From the NCBI GenBank assembly GCA_028685755.1, contig JAQUDJ010000014.1, positions 1-55,556 on the forward strand: a DNA stretch of 55,556 bases. The letters are read 5' to 3'. Each line of letters starts with the position of its first letter. Positions within the stretch are counted from its first letter, which is position 1. A program made the position numbers and the translations under genes. The notes under the pieces were generated by a model that was given only the letters and a program-made list of their open reading frames with translations, had not been told where the DNA came from and searched no databases. Positions 33,072-43,276 of the stretch are shown here, piece after piece. The DNA comes from Eubacteriales bacterium. Its GTDB lineage: Bacteria; Bacillota; Clostridia; Saccharofermentanales; UBA5734.

Positions 33072-34589
33072 TCACTGAAAGTGCTGATCCGTATCGCGGA
33101 GTGCGCGAAGGGCTGGATATAGTTTTTTGTACTGGACAAATCGCTTTTGATAATACTGATGAAGGATTGGGTCTGGATAGTACGTTTTTTCGGTATGTAC
33201 GAGCTGCTTGACGGCTTCTGCAAGACTCGGGTATAGCCCACAAGCCGTTCCCGCTAAGATTGCGACACCCAGTGTGCCAGCCTCCGGCACTGCTAACGTT
33301 GTCACTGGAATGCCCATCATCGTCGCCTTGAGCTGCAGAAAAGCGGCGGATTTTGCCAACCCACCAACAGCACGCAGTTCGTTGATTGCAATGCCGGCCT
33401 CGGCTAGCCGTTCAACATTAACCATAATCTCAAAGGTGATACCCTCGAGGATCCCTTTCATGATGTCCTCTGGTTTTGTGTTGATGGTCAGACCGATGAT
33501 TGCGCCCACTGCCGCGTGGTCCATATACGGGGTTGCAGCGCCAGCAAAATGGGGCACAACCAGCACCGACGCCGGTGTAGGTGAAGCGCTTTCAATCAAT
33601 AATTCGTAGGCGTTGCGGTTTTGTTTTAGTGCTGCCGCTTTGAAGGAATCGCCAAAAGTGTCTCGATACCATTTCAATACGCTGCCACTCGTAAAACTAA
33701 ACGCATATGTCACAAAGAGGTCCGGAATTACGTGGGGGACAGACGCATAATAATTGGCAGCCATTGCTTTAGTCAGAATTGGCTTGCTAAAAGCGGGCGT
33801 AATACACTCAGTTGTACCGAGATCATCAACAGCCAGCCCCGGCTGGGTGACTCCCGCGCCAAGGGCAGCACAGGCTTGATCATGGCCACCTGCGACGAGG
33901 ACAACGTCTTGCGATAAGCCAAATAGATGAGCGTATCTTAAGGAGATCTTGCCGATGACTGTGCCTGATTGGACGGGTTGTGCAAATTTGTCGACCGCGA
34001 TCCCAACCGCGTCGAGGATTTCGACAGACCACTGCTTTTTCGTAATATCAAAGGCCATTGTCCGCGTCGCTAGCGAATAATCTGTCGCAGGTTCCGCCCC
34101 AAGTTTAAATAAAATGAAATCGGCGAACAGGAGAAATTTCCAAGTATCCGCAAAGATTTGCGGTTGATTTTTTTTGAGCCACAGTATCTTACACAGGCTA
34201 TACATCGGATCAATTGCTGTGCCCGTAATCGATAAGATTTTTTGATCGCCGAAGCGTTCTTTGAGCGCCTCGGCTTCTAGTGCGCCTCGACTGTCGATGT
34301 AAATCATGCTGTTGCAGAGGACTCGGCCGTTCCGATCAATTGCTACCGTTGCTTCGCCAAAGGACGAAACGCCGATAGCACGAATGCGGGAGCAAAATTT
34401 TGCTTGGATGGCTTCTGACATCACTTGGACGACAGCATTCCAAATTTGCTCTGGATCAAGAACCTGCCAGCCGGGTCGTTCGGAAATGAGGGCATATTCT
34501 CGATACGCTTCGGATAGGACACGTCCGTTCTCATCAATGATAGTTGCTTTGCAACCGGACGTGCCGATATCTAATCCGAGCAAACACAT
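33072..34589 (-). CDS. FGGY-family sugar kinase
   Basis: A 505-residue ketose/polyol kinase. The phosphate loop LLGLDIGTSGCKATIIDENG is at residues 3-22, and ATP-site marks are VLVAGGHDQACAALGAGV near 240, VVPHFAGAATPYMDHAA near 335, and LRAVGGLAKSAAFLQLKA near 400. It looks like the xylulokinase branch but lacks the LSGQMHG substrate motif of XylB; it has GVSSFGEATVAID instead, so it probably acts on a different ketose. The ATG at 34589 has AAGGAG upstream. The gene lies 17 nt after the aldolase and 13 nt before the dehydrogenase. Confidence 0.88.
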   Translation of the reverse strand: MCLLGLDIGTSGCKATIIDENGRVLSEAYREYALISERPGWQVLDPEQIWNAVVQVMSEAIQAKFCSRIRAIGVSSFGEATVAIDRNGRVLCNSMIYIDSRGALEAEALKERFGDQKILSITGTAIDPMYSLCKILWLKKNQPQIFADTWKFLLFADFILFKLGAEPATDYSLATRTMAFDITKKQWSVEILDAVGIAVDKFAQPVQSGTVIGKISLRYAHLFGLSQDVVLVAGGHDQACAALGAGVTQPGLAVDDLGTTECITPAFSKPILTKAMAANYYASVPHVIPDLFVTYAFSFTSGSVLKWYRDTFGDSFKAAALKQNRNAYELLIESASPTPASVLVVPHFAGAATPYMDHAAVGAIIGLTINTKPEDIMKGILEGITFEIMVNVERLAEAGIAINELRAVGGLAKSAAFLQLKATMMGIPVTTLAVPEAGTLGVAILAGTACGLYPSLAEAVKQLVHTEKTYYPDPILHQYYQKRFVQYKKLYPALRALRDTDQHFQ

Positions 34590-34606
34590 GGCAAATTCTC
34601 CTTTTT

Positions 34607-35611
34607 TTAGCGATACCAAATGCGCAAATGTGCATAGACGATAGATTTCATCACATCAAAAACGACAGTTTGGCGATAGGTGGTCGTGAAATAATCGATC
34701 GACGCTTTACTTTCACTATCGACTGAATCACCGAGATAATTTTCGGCTTTGAGCGCCTGAATCAGCTGGTTTCCGGCAACTTGGCTCGCATGCATGACCA
34801 TTTCCTTGAATAACACGGGGGACGAATCGCGTTCGAGCATTGTCCAGAGATTCACTTTACAGACGCCGTCATCGATGAGTCCAGCGAGTTGATCGCCGGG
34901 GACCGACGAGGCCCCATGCAAAACCAACCGTGTGCCAATTCGCGCTTGAATCGCCTGGGCATAATCACCATGGTATTTTTTGTCCATCCCAACCGCACGG
35001 TGTTCGGTGCCGAGATTGGCGACGATTAGGTCTGCGCCGGTGCCGTCAAGATAGTCCTGGGCTTTCTGCGCGCTCGTTAGCACACTGGTGATTCGCCCGG
35101 ACTCATCGGCAATTTCATCGCATGCACCTTCGATAACAATTTCGTCACCATGTTGCTCAACAAAAGCCCGAGTCAGGCGAATGTTTTCAGCAAAGGGCGC
35201 CCGAGAGGCATCGTACATAATCGAGGAAAATTCGCGCATATCCCAGTTGAGCAAGTCTTGGTCATCATCAAATTGCGTGTGATCAAGATGAATCATGATC
35301 CGCAGTTTTTCATAAGGTGAACCGGGCTCTGCCAGGACGCGAAGATCGGCCATAAAGAGCTTGAGTCCAATATCCCAACGGCGCGTGTGGGTGTAGAAAA
35401 TTGATTGGCTGCGATCGTGGTATTGGTTGGTTATCGCGATGATGATCGGTAAATCGACGATGCCTAAAGATGCGCCATATTCGCGCGTAGCCTCAAGAAT
35501 TGCCTCCGTTGTCGTGAGATTTTCCGTGCAAAAACACGGCAAAACCCAATGCTTTTCGCGAGCTTCTTGATATATTCCAAGGACATCTTGACGGTGAGTA
35601 ATAATCGGCAT
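34607..35611 (-). CDS. Class II (zinc) ketose-bisphosphate aldolase-like protein
   Basis: A 334-residue TIM-barrel aldolase of the FBA/TagBP class II family, which splits ketose phosphates to DHAP and an aldehyde. Zinc and catalytic marks are RIMIHLDHTQFDDD near residue 105 (HLDHT for the usual HLDHG), IEGACDEIAD near 163, NLGTEHRAVG near 203, LVLHGASSVPGDQL near 233 and CKVNLWT near 255. The GASS in place of GGSG and an N-terminus with LPCFCTENLTT show a divergent branch, so the substrate is probably not fructose 1,6-bisphosphate. It lies 53 nt after the isomerase gene. Confidence 0.85.
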   Translation of the reverse strand: MPIITHRQDVLGIYQEAREKHWVLPCFCTENLTTTEAILEATREYGASLGIVDLPIIIAITNQYHDRSQSIFYTHTRRWDIGLKLFMADLRVLAEPGSPYEKLRIMIHLDHTQFDDDQDLLNWDMREFSSIMYDASRAPFAENIRLTRAFVEQHGDEIVIEGACDEIADESGRITSVLTSAQKAQDYLDGTGADLIVANLGTEHRAVGMDKKYHGDYAQAIQARIGTRLVLHGASSVPGDQLAGLIDDGVCKVNLWTMLERDSSPVLFKEMVMHASQVAGNQLIQALKAENYLGDSVDSESKASIDYFTTTYRQTVVFDVMKSIVYAHLRIWYR

Positions 35612-35664
35612 AATTGCCTCCAGTATTCACATCGCAGCTCGCTCTGCTACTCAACCATCTGAAG

Positions 35665-37071
35665 TTAGTCGAGTTCTGTCAGGTCATATTTTAGATAATA
35701 TTTGATCGCTTCATCGAGAATATGTTTCATATGGCCCACCCCAATTGTCGTGTGATGGCGAAATCCATTGCGTCCGAGTTTAAGCAATTTGTCTTGGAGC
35801 TTATCGATCCGAGCTACGCCTCCACATCCAAAAAAACCATCTTGTAACGGGTCGTCTGTCATTTCACCCTCACCGACATAGAAGGTTAGTTTGCCATCTT
35901 CTGTTTTACAGTTGGCATAAGTCATTGGGAAGGCTTTGATCCGGCCCTCATTGGTGCCCCAACCACGATCCGGCACATGTTTTGAGAACATTTTGTGATC
36001 TGTTATCGTGCCGCGTGCAGCCATCAGCGTTTCAGCAATTGGGCCGCAATGGAATAAGACCACTTTATCGGGATCATTGCCGTAATTGTTGTTCCAATCG
36101 ACGCAGGCAGCCGGGGTTTCTGAGGCAAGTACCATCGCACGCATACTAATCGCTGAACTCAGGTCAATTTCACAGGATGCCGCAATGCCGCGATCGTTCA
36201 ATTCGCTTAAAAGTACGCAAGGTGCGATCCCAAAATAGGTCTGGAGCTCTTCCCAGCAACGCAATGTTAACGCGTCCAATTGATATTCCTCGCGGTATTC
36301 ATCGAGGACTACACCAAGTTTAGCGATCGAAAGCGTCCGCTGATCCGGCACTTTGGAAAAGTCGGTATATGATTTCAGTTGGCGAATCTTTGTCTGGACA
36401 GCAAGGTCGTCGTCCTTCTTTTCGCCCATGCGATGAATTACCATCGATAAATCGAAGGTTTCCACAGTGATCCCGTACTTTTGCAAGGTGATTTCGTCAA
36501 AACGCACGGTTTTGAAAGCCGTGGTCCGTGCGCCAAAGCAGCCAATGGTCACGCGTTTCATCCCTTTGACGACGCGACAGACTGCCGCAAAGTCTTGGAG
36601 ATTCTGGCGGAAGGCTTCAGATCGGGGATGCACAACATGAGGGGCGAATACCGTAAAAGGAATGCCATATTGGTGAAAAACATCTTCAATACTGAATTTG
36701 CCACAATAGGCGTCATGGCGGTTGCCAAAGGTCATTTTGTCGAGTTCATCGGGGTAGGCTTGAATGAGAATCGGCACACCAGCATCTTGCAAGGCCATCA
36801 CGGCCCCGTTTTCATCGCTAAAATTGGGCATGCAGAGAATGACGCCATCATATTCGCCTTCATGCGACTTGAGCCATGTAGCATATTTTCGGCCGTCTTC
36901 GCGGGTTTCAACACCACCAAAGGCGGTCGCGTTTTCATCCATCATCAGAAAGTTGATGTTGTTTTCGGCGACAACCTCACTCATATCGATGCGAGCGCCA
37001 GCGATCAAGGTTTCCGGCATAAAGCCGCGGTTACCAAAATACAGTGCAAAGGTCATTTTTCGCTTTTCCAT
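35665..37071 (-). CDS. L-fucose/L-arabinose isomerase-superfamily protein
   Basis: A 468-residue protein of the fucose/arabinose isomerase fold, which converts an aldose to a ketose with a divalent metal. Visible are a GVILCMPNFSDENGAVMALQD stretch near residue 76, VTIGCFGARTTAFKTVRFDE near 173 and a SELNDRGIAASCEIDLSSAIS stretch near 282, where the Glu/Asp metal ligands lie. FHCGPIA and HHTTIGVGHM fall in the C-terminal domain. It is shorter than FucI (about 590) and not AraA, which is encoded separately at 39412. GGAAGGAGTTTT precedes ATG. It is the first gene of the operon and is divergent from the PocR-AraC gene. Confidence 0.82.
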   Translation of the reverse strand: MEKRKMTFALYFGNRGFMPETLIAGARIDMSEVVAENNINFLMMDENATAFGGVETREDGRKYATWLKSHEGEYDGVILCMPNFSDENGAVMALQDAGVPILIQAYPDELDKMTFGNRHDAYCGKFSIEDVFHQYGIPFTVFAPHVVHPRSEAFRQNLQDFAAVCRVVKGMKRVTIGCFGARTTAFKTVRFDEITLQKYGITVETFDLSMVIHRMGEKKDDDLAVQTKIRQLKSYTDFSKVPDQRTLSIAKLGVVLDEYREEYQLDALTLRCWEELQTYFGIAPCVLLSELNDRGIAASCEIDLSSAISMRAMVLASETPAACVDWNNNYGNDPDKVVLFHCGPIAETLMAARGTITDHKMFSKHVPDRGWGTNEGRIKAFPMTYANCKTEDGKLTFYVGEGEMTDDPLQDGFFGCGGVARIDKLQDKLLKLGRNGFRHHTTIGVGHMKHILDEAIKYYLKYDLTELD

Positions 37072-37257
37072 GTTTCAAAACTCCTTCCACGGTCGAGGTC
37101 AAACGCTATTGGTCTTGTGTTGTTAATAAAGCCTAATCTTATCGTAGTCCTGACGTCATCTTGGCGATAGGGAATTCAGTCAGCATATATGTAAATTCGT
37201 CCGGATTTTTTGTACAATTCAGCTAGTGCTTACAAAGTTATTGAAAGGATTATTCAG

Positions 37258-38094
37258 ATGTCGTTGTACGTCGCTCAGGAACCCCTTCTTCAGCTTTTAC
37301 GCGATTTTCACACCCTTACCGGCATCCGAATCGTTGTCTTTGACGATCTGTTTCAAGAAATTTTGACCTATCCGACCCACCATTGCGAATTATGTACTTT
37401 AGTCCGACAAATTCCTGCCCATTTGGCAGAATGTTGCCAAAGTGACAGCCATTCATTTGACGAATGTAAGCAACGAGGCAAGCTCGTCATTTATCGATGC
37501 CATGCTGGTCTGATCGAGGCAACTGCACCGATCAAATCGAATGGTGTCATTATCGGCTATATGATGTTTGGTCAAATCACCGATAATCGCCATCAATTAA
37601 TCGATTCTGTCATTGAGCGTTTGCAGGTTCCTGCCGATCAAGTTAACGCCTGGCAAGATGCTGCCCGCAAAGTCAAAATGAAACACTTACCCCAAATCCA
37701 AGCGGCAGCAAAAATCGCAGAAGCCTGTACGTTTTATGTTTTGCAAAAAGAATTGGTGTCGCTAAAGCACGACAGGTTGATTGATAAAATCAATCAATAC
37801 CTTGATGACAACCTCAGCCAAGAGCTTGATATTCATGCGTTGGCGAGCCTTTTTCACATTAGTCGCACAAAATTATACGACATAACACACAAGCAATTGG
37901 GGCTTGGTGTTGGCGAGTTGATTCGCCGAAAACGACTTGAAAAAGCTAAGGTGTTACTGGCAGAATCACCAATCAAAATCATCACTATCGCTGAAATGAT
38001 CGGATTTAAAGACTACACCTATTTTTCCAAGGTGTTTAAAAAAGAATACCATTTGACGCCTTCTGAATATCGGTTGAAATACCAGTCAATCTGA
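37258..38094 (+). CDS. AraC-family regulator with PocR sensory domain
   Basis: A 278-residue regulator. The PocR-type ligand domain (about residues 8-150) has FHTLTGIRIVVFDD, the CELC plus ECCQSD cysteine pattern and a VIYRCHAGLIEATAPIKSNG segment; in PocR proteins these bind small diols or related metabolites, in some cases with metal. The AraC helix-turn-helix pair follows (LDIHALASLFHISRTKLYDI and IITIAEMIGFKDYTYFSKVF). The ATG at 37258 has GAAAGGATT upstream; 16 earlier in-frame codons cover the promoter. It is divergent from the isomerase-aldolase-kinase-dehydrogenase operon and is its probable activator. Confidence 0.9.
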   Translation: MSLYVAQEPLLQLLRDFHTLTGIRIVVFDDLFQEILTYPTHHCELCTLVRQIPAHLAECCQSDSHSFDECKQRGKLVIYRCHAGLIEATAPIKSNGVIIGYMMFGQITDNRHQLIDSVIERLQVPADQVNAWQDAARKVKMKHLPQIQAAAKIAEACTFYVLQKELVSLKHDRLIDKINQYLDDNLSQELDIHALASLFHISRTKLYDITHKQLGLGVGELIRRKRLEKAKVLLAESPIKIITIAEMIGFKDYTYFSKVFKKEYHLTPSEYRLKYQSI

Positions 38095-38125
38095 ATTGAC
38101 ACGGCCTCAGCACGCCCCTATGATA

Positions 38126-38141
38126 ACTTGTATGAACAAGT
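38126..38141. promoter_or_regulatory. AraR-type operator before araR
   Basis: ACTTGTATGAACAAGT is a 16-bp near-palindrome that fits the ATTTGTACGTACAAAT-like consensus of AraR at 12 of 16 positions. It is 33 bp upstream of the araR ATG, consistent with autoregulation. Confidence 0.68.
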
Positions 38142-38173
38142 AATAGGTACAAGCGACGACTAAGGGTGGCGCG

Positions 38174-39271
38174 ATGTTTGAGCAGACGAACGAGAATAAA
38201 TTAGAAGAACCTAAATATGAAATGGTCAAGCAGCATGTGATGCAGCTGTTAAAGCAAGACATCATTCGGTTTGGCGAGAAATTACCATCCGAACATGAGT
38301 TGATGAGTCAGTTCAATGTCAGCCGGAACACGATTCGTCAGGCGTTTTCTGAATTGACGAGTCTCGGTTTGATTTACAAAGAGCAAGGCAAGGGGACTTA
38401 TAGTAAATTCGTGCCCAAAAGCCGCAACTCCAAGAAAATTGTCGCCGTGATCACAACCTATATTTCGGATTATATTTTCCCAGACATCATATTTGGCATC
38501 GAAGAAGTGCTGTCCGGCGAAGGCTACTCCATGCTTTTATCCAATACCAATAATAATAAGGATAAAGAAACGCAATTCTTAAACAATATTATCGAACATG
38601 ATGTCGCAGGTTTGATCATTGAACCGACACGCAGCGCATTAGCCAATATTAATCAGCCCATTTTTGACGAACTCATTCGAAAAGGCGTCAAAATTGTCTT
38701 TATCAATGCCACTTATGACGATGTTCCGGCGTCAAGCGTGCTTTTAGATGACGAACGAGGCGGATTTCTTGCGGCAGAACATCTAATTCGCCTTGGTCAC
38801 ACCCGAATTGCCGGGATTTTTAAAAAAGACGACATCCAAGGGCTTAAGCGCCGCAAAGGCTTTGTCGCGGCGATGAAGCAGTACAAATTACCGATTGAAA
38901 TCAACCAGATTGTCGAATACGAAACGACCAATGAACATATCCATCCATACATTTTGGCTAAAACTTTACTGAGTCAGCCTGATCGACCGACTGCTTTTGT
39001 TTGTTACAACGATAATGTCGCGGCAATCGTGGTTCAAGCCATTCGAGACCGCGGGCTTTCGATTCCTGAATCGGTTGCTGTCGTCGGTTTTGACGACTCA
39101 AAACGATCGATTGATGGGTCGATCAAACTCACATCTGTGATACATCCCAAAATCGAAATGGGGCGCCGCGCTGCCTCGTTTATGATCGAAATGCTCGATA
39201 ATCAACTCGATGATCTCCAATTTGTTTATCGCCCTGAACTGATCATCCGTGAGTCGACAGGGGTAACCTAA
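38174..39271 (+). CDS. araR: Arabinose-responsive repressor AraR (GntR/LacI hybrid)
   Basis: A 365-residue regulator with an N-terminal GntR winged helix (LPSEHELMSQFNVSRNTIRQ, residues 37-56, then EQGKGTYSKF) and a C-terminal LacI-type effector domain. The latter has VAVITTYISDYIFPDIIFGI near 97, GLIIEPTRSAL near 150 and a VAVVGFDDSKRSIDGSIKLTS stretch near 303. This domain order is diagnostic of AraR. GGGTGG lies before ATG. It stands just ahead of araA in the same direction, with matching operators before both genes. Confidence 0.93.
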   Translation: MFEQTNENKLEEPKYEMVKQHVMQLLKQDIIRFGEKLPSEHELMSQFNVSRNTIRQAFSELTSLGLIYKEQGKGTYSKFVPKSRNSKKIVAVITTYISDYIFPDIIFGIEEVLSGEGYSMLLSNTNNNKDKETQFLNNIIEHDVAGLIIEPTRSALANINQPIFDELIRKGVKIVFINATYDDVPASSVLLDDERGGFLAAEHLIRLGHTRIAGIFKKDDIQGLKRRKGFVAAMKQYKLPIEINQIVEYETTNEHIHPYILAKTLLSQPDRPTAFVCYNDNVAAIVVQAIRDRGLSIPESVAVVGFDDSKRSIDGSIKLTSVIHPKIEMGRRAASFMIEMLDNQLDDLQFVYRPELIIRESTGVT

Positions 39272-39319
39272 ATATTTTCGGACATTTCGAAATAAAGATG
39301 ATTGCTTTGCGCAGTTTTT

Positions 39320-39335
39320 ACTTGTACCATCAAGT
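39320..39335. promoter_or_regulatory. AraR-type operator before araA
   Basis: ACTTGTACCATCAAGT is a 16-bp imperfect palindrome with the same ACTTGTA...CAAGT arms as the site at 38126-38141. A further half-site-like TTGTATGA follows. It is about 77 bp upstream of the araA ATG. Confidence 0.62.
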
Positions 39336-39411
39336 TGTATGAAATAGTAGTCACCGTCAACATGCCTGGCACGTAAACGTGATATTTAAAAATAAGTGGA
39401 GGAATTTTTTC

Positions 39412-40890
39412 ATGACAGCACTCAAACAGTATTCCTTTTGGTTGATCGTCGGCAGTCAGGATCTCTACGGGCCGGAAACTTTGCAAACAGTCGACGAGCA
39501 TGCCCAAATTATCGTCGATGGCTTGAATGCCGATTCAGCCATTCCTTGCACCCTCGTATTCAAACCGGTCGTGCGCAATTCCAGCGAAATTTTTAGCACG
39601 ATTCAAGCCGCTAACCAAGATCCAAGCTGCGCGGGGATTATCACGTGGATGCATACCTTCTCGCCATCAAAAATGTGGATTCGTGGCTTGAAGGCTTTAC
39701 AGAAACCTCTCCTGCACATCAATACTCAGTTCGATCGCGAAATCCCATGGCAGACGATCGACATGAACTATATGAATCTCAACCAATCCGCCCACGGGGA
39801 CCGCGAACATGGCTTTATCTTGGCCAGGATGCGTTTGCCGCAAAAAGCGCTCGCCGGCTATTGGCAGGATATCAAATTTCGCTCACGGATGGCGACCTGG
39901 ATGCGCGCTGCAGTGGGCGCATTTGAAAGCCGCCAGTTACGCGTGTTGCGCATCAGTGACAACATGCGCGAAGTCGCCGTCACTGAGGGCGACAAAGTCG
40001 AAGCGCATATGCAGTTTGGTTGGTCCGTCGATCACTATGGCGTTCAAGACATTATCAAGCTCGTCGACCAGGTAACAGAGGCGGAAATCGACGCCCAAAT
40101 GGCTGAATATTCAGCCCATTACGAATTAGCTACTGATAATCTGGAAGCCGTTCGTTATCAGGCCCAAGAAGAAGTTGCACTTAAAAAATTCCTTGAAGAC
40201 GGCAAATTTGGCGCTTTCCACACGAATTTCCAAGATCTACAAGGGCTCAAACAATTGCCAGGACTGGCAAGCCAAGACCTAATGCGTTTAGGTTACGGGT
40301 TTGGTGGCGAAGGTGACTGGAAAACAGCAGCTATGGTACGCATCCTCAAGCTAATGTCAGCTGACCTCGCTGGTGGCACCTCTTTTATGGAAGATTATGT
40401 TTACCATATGGAAGAAGGCAACGGTCTGAATATGGGCGCTCACATGCTCGAAATCTGCCCCTCGATTGCCTCAGAGAAAGCCCAGATCAAAGTCATGCCA
40501 CTTGGCATTGGCGATCGCGAACCACCGGCCCGCCTGACCTTCAAAACCGCCACGGGCCCTGCTATCTTGGCTTCACTCATCGATATGGGCGACCGTTTCC
40601 GCTTGATCGTCAATGAAGTTGACTGTCGCAAGCAGGAATATGATATGCCCAACTTACCAGTTGCCGTTGTTCTATGGAAGCCACTGCCCGATCTTGAAAC
40701 CTCAGCCGAAGCTTGGATGTATGCCGGTGGCGCCCATCACTCCGCACTTTCATATACCGTCACGGCCGATATGATGCGCGATTGGGCTGAGATCATGGGT
40801 ATCGAGTTCATTCATATTGGCGCGCACACCAAAATCCCCGAATTGCGCCAAGAATTGATCTGGAACGATATCGTTTGGAAACATAAATAA
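39412..40890 (+). CDS. araA: L-arabinose isomerase
   Basis: A 492-residue enzyme converting L-arabinose to L-ribulose with a divalent metal. It begins [20 protein letters not shown] and has [14 protein letters not shown] near residue 81, a [20 protein letters not shown] segment near 100 and [14 protein letters not shown] near 123. [20 protein letters not shown] near 302 and [12 protein letters not shown] near 328 carry the catalytic glutamates. The ATG at 39412 has GTGGAGGAA upstream; an ATG 11 codons earlier is not used. Normal length for AraA. First structural gene of the ara operon. Confidence 0.96.
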   Translation: MTALKQYSFWLIVGSQDLYGPETLQTVDEHAQIIVDGLNADSAIPCTLVFKPVVRNSSEIFSTIQAANQDPSCAGIITWMHTFSPSKMWIRGLKALQKPLLHINTQFDREIPWQTIDMNYMNLNQSAHGDREHGFILARMRLPQKALAGYWQDIKFRSRMATWMRAAVGAFESRQLRVLRISDNMREVAVTEGDKVEAHMQFGWSVDHYGVQDIIKLVDQVTEAEIDAQMAEYSAHYELATDNLEAVRYQAQEEVALKKFLEDGKFGAFHTNFQDLQGLKQLPGLASQDLMRLGYGFGGEGDWKTAAMVRILKLMSADLAGGTSFMEDYVYHMEEGNGLNMGAHMLEICPSIASEKAQIKVMPLGIGDREPPARLTFKTATGPAILASLIDMGDRFRLIVNEVDCRKQEYDMPNLPVAVVLWKPLPDLETSAEAWMYAGGAHHSALSYTVTADMMRDWAEIMGIEFIHIGAHTKIPELRQELIWNDIVWKHK

Positions 40891-40909
40891 ATTAAAAAAG
40901 GGGCTGGCC

Positions 40910-42517
40910 ATGAAGACTGATATCGCATCGATTCGCCAGGCAATTGAGGCCGGCAAAACTGCGCTAGGCATTGAATTGGGATCGACCCGGATCAAAGCGG
41001 TTCTGATTAATGAAGATTACTCGCCAATCGCCTCCGGTGGTCACGACTGGGAAAATAGCCTAGTTGACCAGATCTGGACGTACAGCTTAGATGACGTCTG
41101 GGCCGGAGTCCAAGCAAGCTACCGAAATCTTGCAGCTCAAGTTAGCGAGCGTTACGGTGTGACGCTTAGAACCATCGGAGCCATCGGCTTTAGTGGAATG
41201 ATGCATGGCTATGTTGTTTTTGACAAAGATGATCACTTGTTGACTCCTTTCCGTACGTGGCGCAACACGATAACCGGGCAGGCATCTGAAGCGTTAACAA
41301 AACAGTTCAACTACCCGATCCCACAACGTTGGAGTATTGCTCACCTCTATCAGGCCATTCTCAATCGCGAAGCACACCGTGACCAGATTGACTTTATGAC
41401 AACGATTGCCGGTTATGTCCATTGGCAATTAACTGGTCGTAAAGTACTTGGGGTTGGCGAAGCATCAGGCGTTTTTCCGATTGATCTGAATACTCGTAAA
41501 TTTGACACGGCTTTCATTAGTCAGTTTGATCAACTCGTTGCCGATCAAAATCTAGGGTGGAAATTAGGTACAATTTTGCCGGATGTGCTCGCAGCTGGCG
41601 AACAAGCAGGATCACTCACAACTGCCGGGGCTCTTTTGCTGGATCCGAGCGGTCAATTACAAGCCGGCATCCCCTTTTGCCCACCTGAAGGTGACGCGGG
41701 GACCGGAATGGTCGCGACGAACAGCATCGCGGTCAGAACAGGCAATGTTTCGGCTGGGACGTCAGTTTTTGCCATGATCGTGCTCGAAAAGGCACTTTCT
41801 CGTGCATACAGCGAAATCGATTTGGTCACAACACCCGCTGGCGACTTGGTTGCAATGGCACATTCTAACAACTGCACATCGGATTATGATGCTTGGATTA
41901 ATTTGTTTGGTGATGCCGCTAATGCTTTGGGCGCGCCAGTCTCCAAGGCAAAACTCTATGATACCCTCTTAAATCTCGCACTTGAAGGCGATCCAGATTG
42001 TGGCGGATTGCTCGCTTATGGCTATGTTTCTGGCGAACATATGACCCACTTTGAGGAAGGCCGCCCGCTATTTGTTCGTTCGTCACAAAGCCATTTCAGC
42101 TTAGCCAATTTCATGCGGGTCAATTTGTTCACTGCGCTAGGAGCCTTGCGAACCGGTCTCGATATCTTGTTTGATCAAGAAGGTGTCTTGGTTGATGAAA
42201 TTAAAGGCCATGGTGGATTTTTCAAAACGAAAGGGGTCGGACAAAAAATCATGGCCGCCGCGACGCACACCCCCATATCCGTTTTGGAGACAGCCGGTGA
42301 AGGCGGGGCGTGGGGTATCGCGATTCTCGCAGCCTATTGCGTGAATGATCATAACAGGCGTAGCCTAAGTGCATTTTTAAAGGATCAGGTTTTCATTGGG
42401 CAAAATAGTGAAATTGTTTTGCCCGATCCACAAGATGTCGCTGGATTTAATGTTTTTTTCAAACGCTATCATGCGGGCTTGGCCATCGAAAAGGCAGCTG
42501 TAAATCATTTGAGGTAG
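40910..42517 (+). CDS. araB: L-ribulokinase-like FGGY kinase (Bacillota AraB replacement)
   Basis: A 535-residue FGGY-family kinase. An N-terminal extension ([15 protein letters not shown]) precedes the phosphate loop [20 protein letters not shown] near residue 20. Further marks are [15 protein letters not shown] near 96, [10 protein letters not shown] near 115, a [18 protein letters not shown] segment near 180, [12 protein letters not shown] near 262, [13 protein letters not shown] near 282, and [20 protein letters not shown] near 430. This differs from E. coli-type AraB and resembles the FGGY kinase found in the ara operons of several Bacillota. The context between araA and araD makes L-ribulose the probable substrate. 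It lies 19 nt after araA. Confidence 0.86.
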   Translation: MKTDIASIRQAIEAGKTALGIELGSTRIKAVLINEDYSPIASGGHDWENSLVDQIWTYSLDDVWAGVQASYRNLAAQVSERYGVTLRTIGAIGFSGMMHGYVVFDKDDHLLTPFRTWRNTITGQASEALTKQFNYPIPQRWSIAHLYQAILNREAHRDQIDFMTTIAGYVHWQLTGRKVLGVGEASGVFPIDLNTRKFDTAFISQFDQLVADQNLGWKLGTILPDVLAAGEQAGSLTTAGALLLDPSGQLQAGIPFCPPEGDAGTGMVATNSIAVRTGNVSAGTSVFAMIVLEKALSRAYSEIDLVTTPAGDLVAMAHSNNCTSDYDAWINLFGDAANALGAPVSKAKLYDTLLNLALEGDPDCGGLLAYGYVSGEHMTHFEEGRPLFVRSSQSHFSLANFMRVNLFTALGALRTGLDILFDQEGVLVDEIKGHGGFFKTKGVGQKIMAAATHTPISVLETAGEGGAWGIAILAAYCVNDHNRRSLSAFLKDQVFIGQNSEIVLPDPQDVAGFNVFFKRYHAGLAIEKAAVNHLR

Positions 42518-42521
42518 AGCT

Positions 42522-43226
42522 ATGAATTTAGAACAGTTGATCGAAGAAGTCCTACAAGCGAATTTGGCGTTGCCACGCTACAATTTGGTGACGTTTACGT
42601 GGGGTAATGTGAGCGGCATTGACCGTGAACTCGGTCTAGTTGTGATCAAACCGAGTGGCGTACCCTATGATGAACTCGAGTCACGGCATATGGTCGTCCT
42701 CGACCTTGAAGGCCATGTCAAACAAGGTCAGTACCGGCCAAGTAGTGATACAGCGACCCATTTAGCTCTCTATCGCCGTTATACGGGGATCTCCGGGATC
42801 GTCCATACCCATTCGCGGTGGGCAACAACATGGGCACAAGCCTGTCTCGATCTCCCTGCCTTTGGGACGACACATGCAGACTACTTCTACGGTGATGTGC
42901 CCTGCACGCGTCACCTGACCCATGCCGAAATCAATGGTGAGTATGAATTAAATACCGGAAAAGTCATCATCGAAACGTTTGAAGGTCGCAAAATTGATCC
43001 CGTTGCCGTGCCCGGCGTTCTCGTGGCAAGCCACGGCCCCTTCACATGGGGCACAAGCGCGTCAGATGCCGTGCACAATGCTGTCGTCCTCGAAGAATGC
43101 TCGATGATGGCCTTGAACGCCCGCTTGCTCAATCAATCCCTGCCCTCCGTTGATCAAAACCTACTCGATAAGCACTATCTGCGCAAACATGGTAAACACG
43201 CTTACTACGGGCAGCGCAAAGCCTGA
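42522..43226 (+). CDS. araD: L-ribulose-5-phosphate 4-epimerase
   Basis: A 234-residue class II aldolase/epimerase of the AraD family, converting L-ribulose 5-phosphate to D-xylulose 5-phosphate. Marks are [20 protein letters not shown] near residue 26, [17 protein letters not shown] near 68, zinc ligands in [13 protein letters not shown] near 94, [18 protein letters not shown] near 113, and [19 protein letters not shown] near 170 with the third His. GAGGT precedes ATG, 4 nt after the araB stop. Normal length. Confidence 0.95.
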   Translation: MNLEQLIEEVLQANLALPRYNLVTFTWGNVSGIDRELGLVVIKPSGVPYDELESRHMVVLDLEGHVKQGQYRPSSDTATHLALYRRYTGISGIVHTHSRWATTWAQACLDLPAFGTTHADYFYGDVPCTRHLTHAEINGEYELNTGKVIIETFEGRKIDPVAVPGVLVASHGPFTWGTSASDAVHNAVVLEECSMMALNARLLNQSLPSVDQNLLDKHYLRKHGKHAYYGQRKA

Positions 43227-43276
43227 ATCGGCGAATGGATGTCTCGCACCAATGCCCGTTGAAAGGATGATTTCCT

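Noticed and set aside
37151-37158. TGACGTCA palindrome between the isomerase and PocR-AraC genes
   Set aside because: An isolated 8-bp palindrome expected by chance in this length; no second copy or promoter alignment supports it.
36481-37170. 229-residue plus-strand frame opposite the FucI-like isomerase
   Set aside because: Antisense to a strongly supported gene, and the composition fits reverse-complement codons; no family seen.
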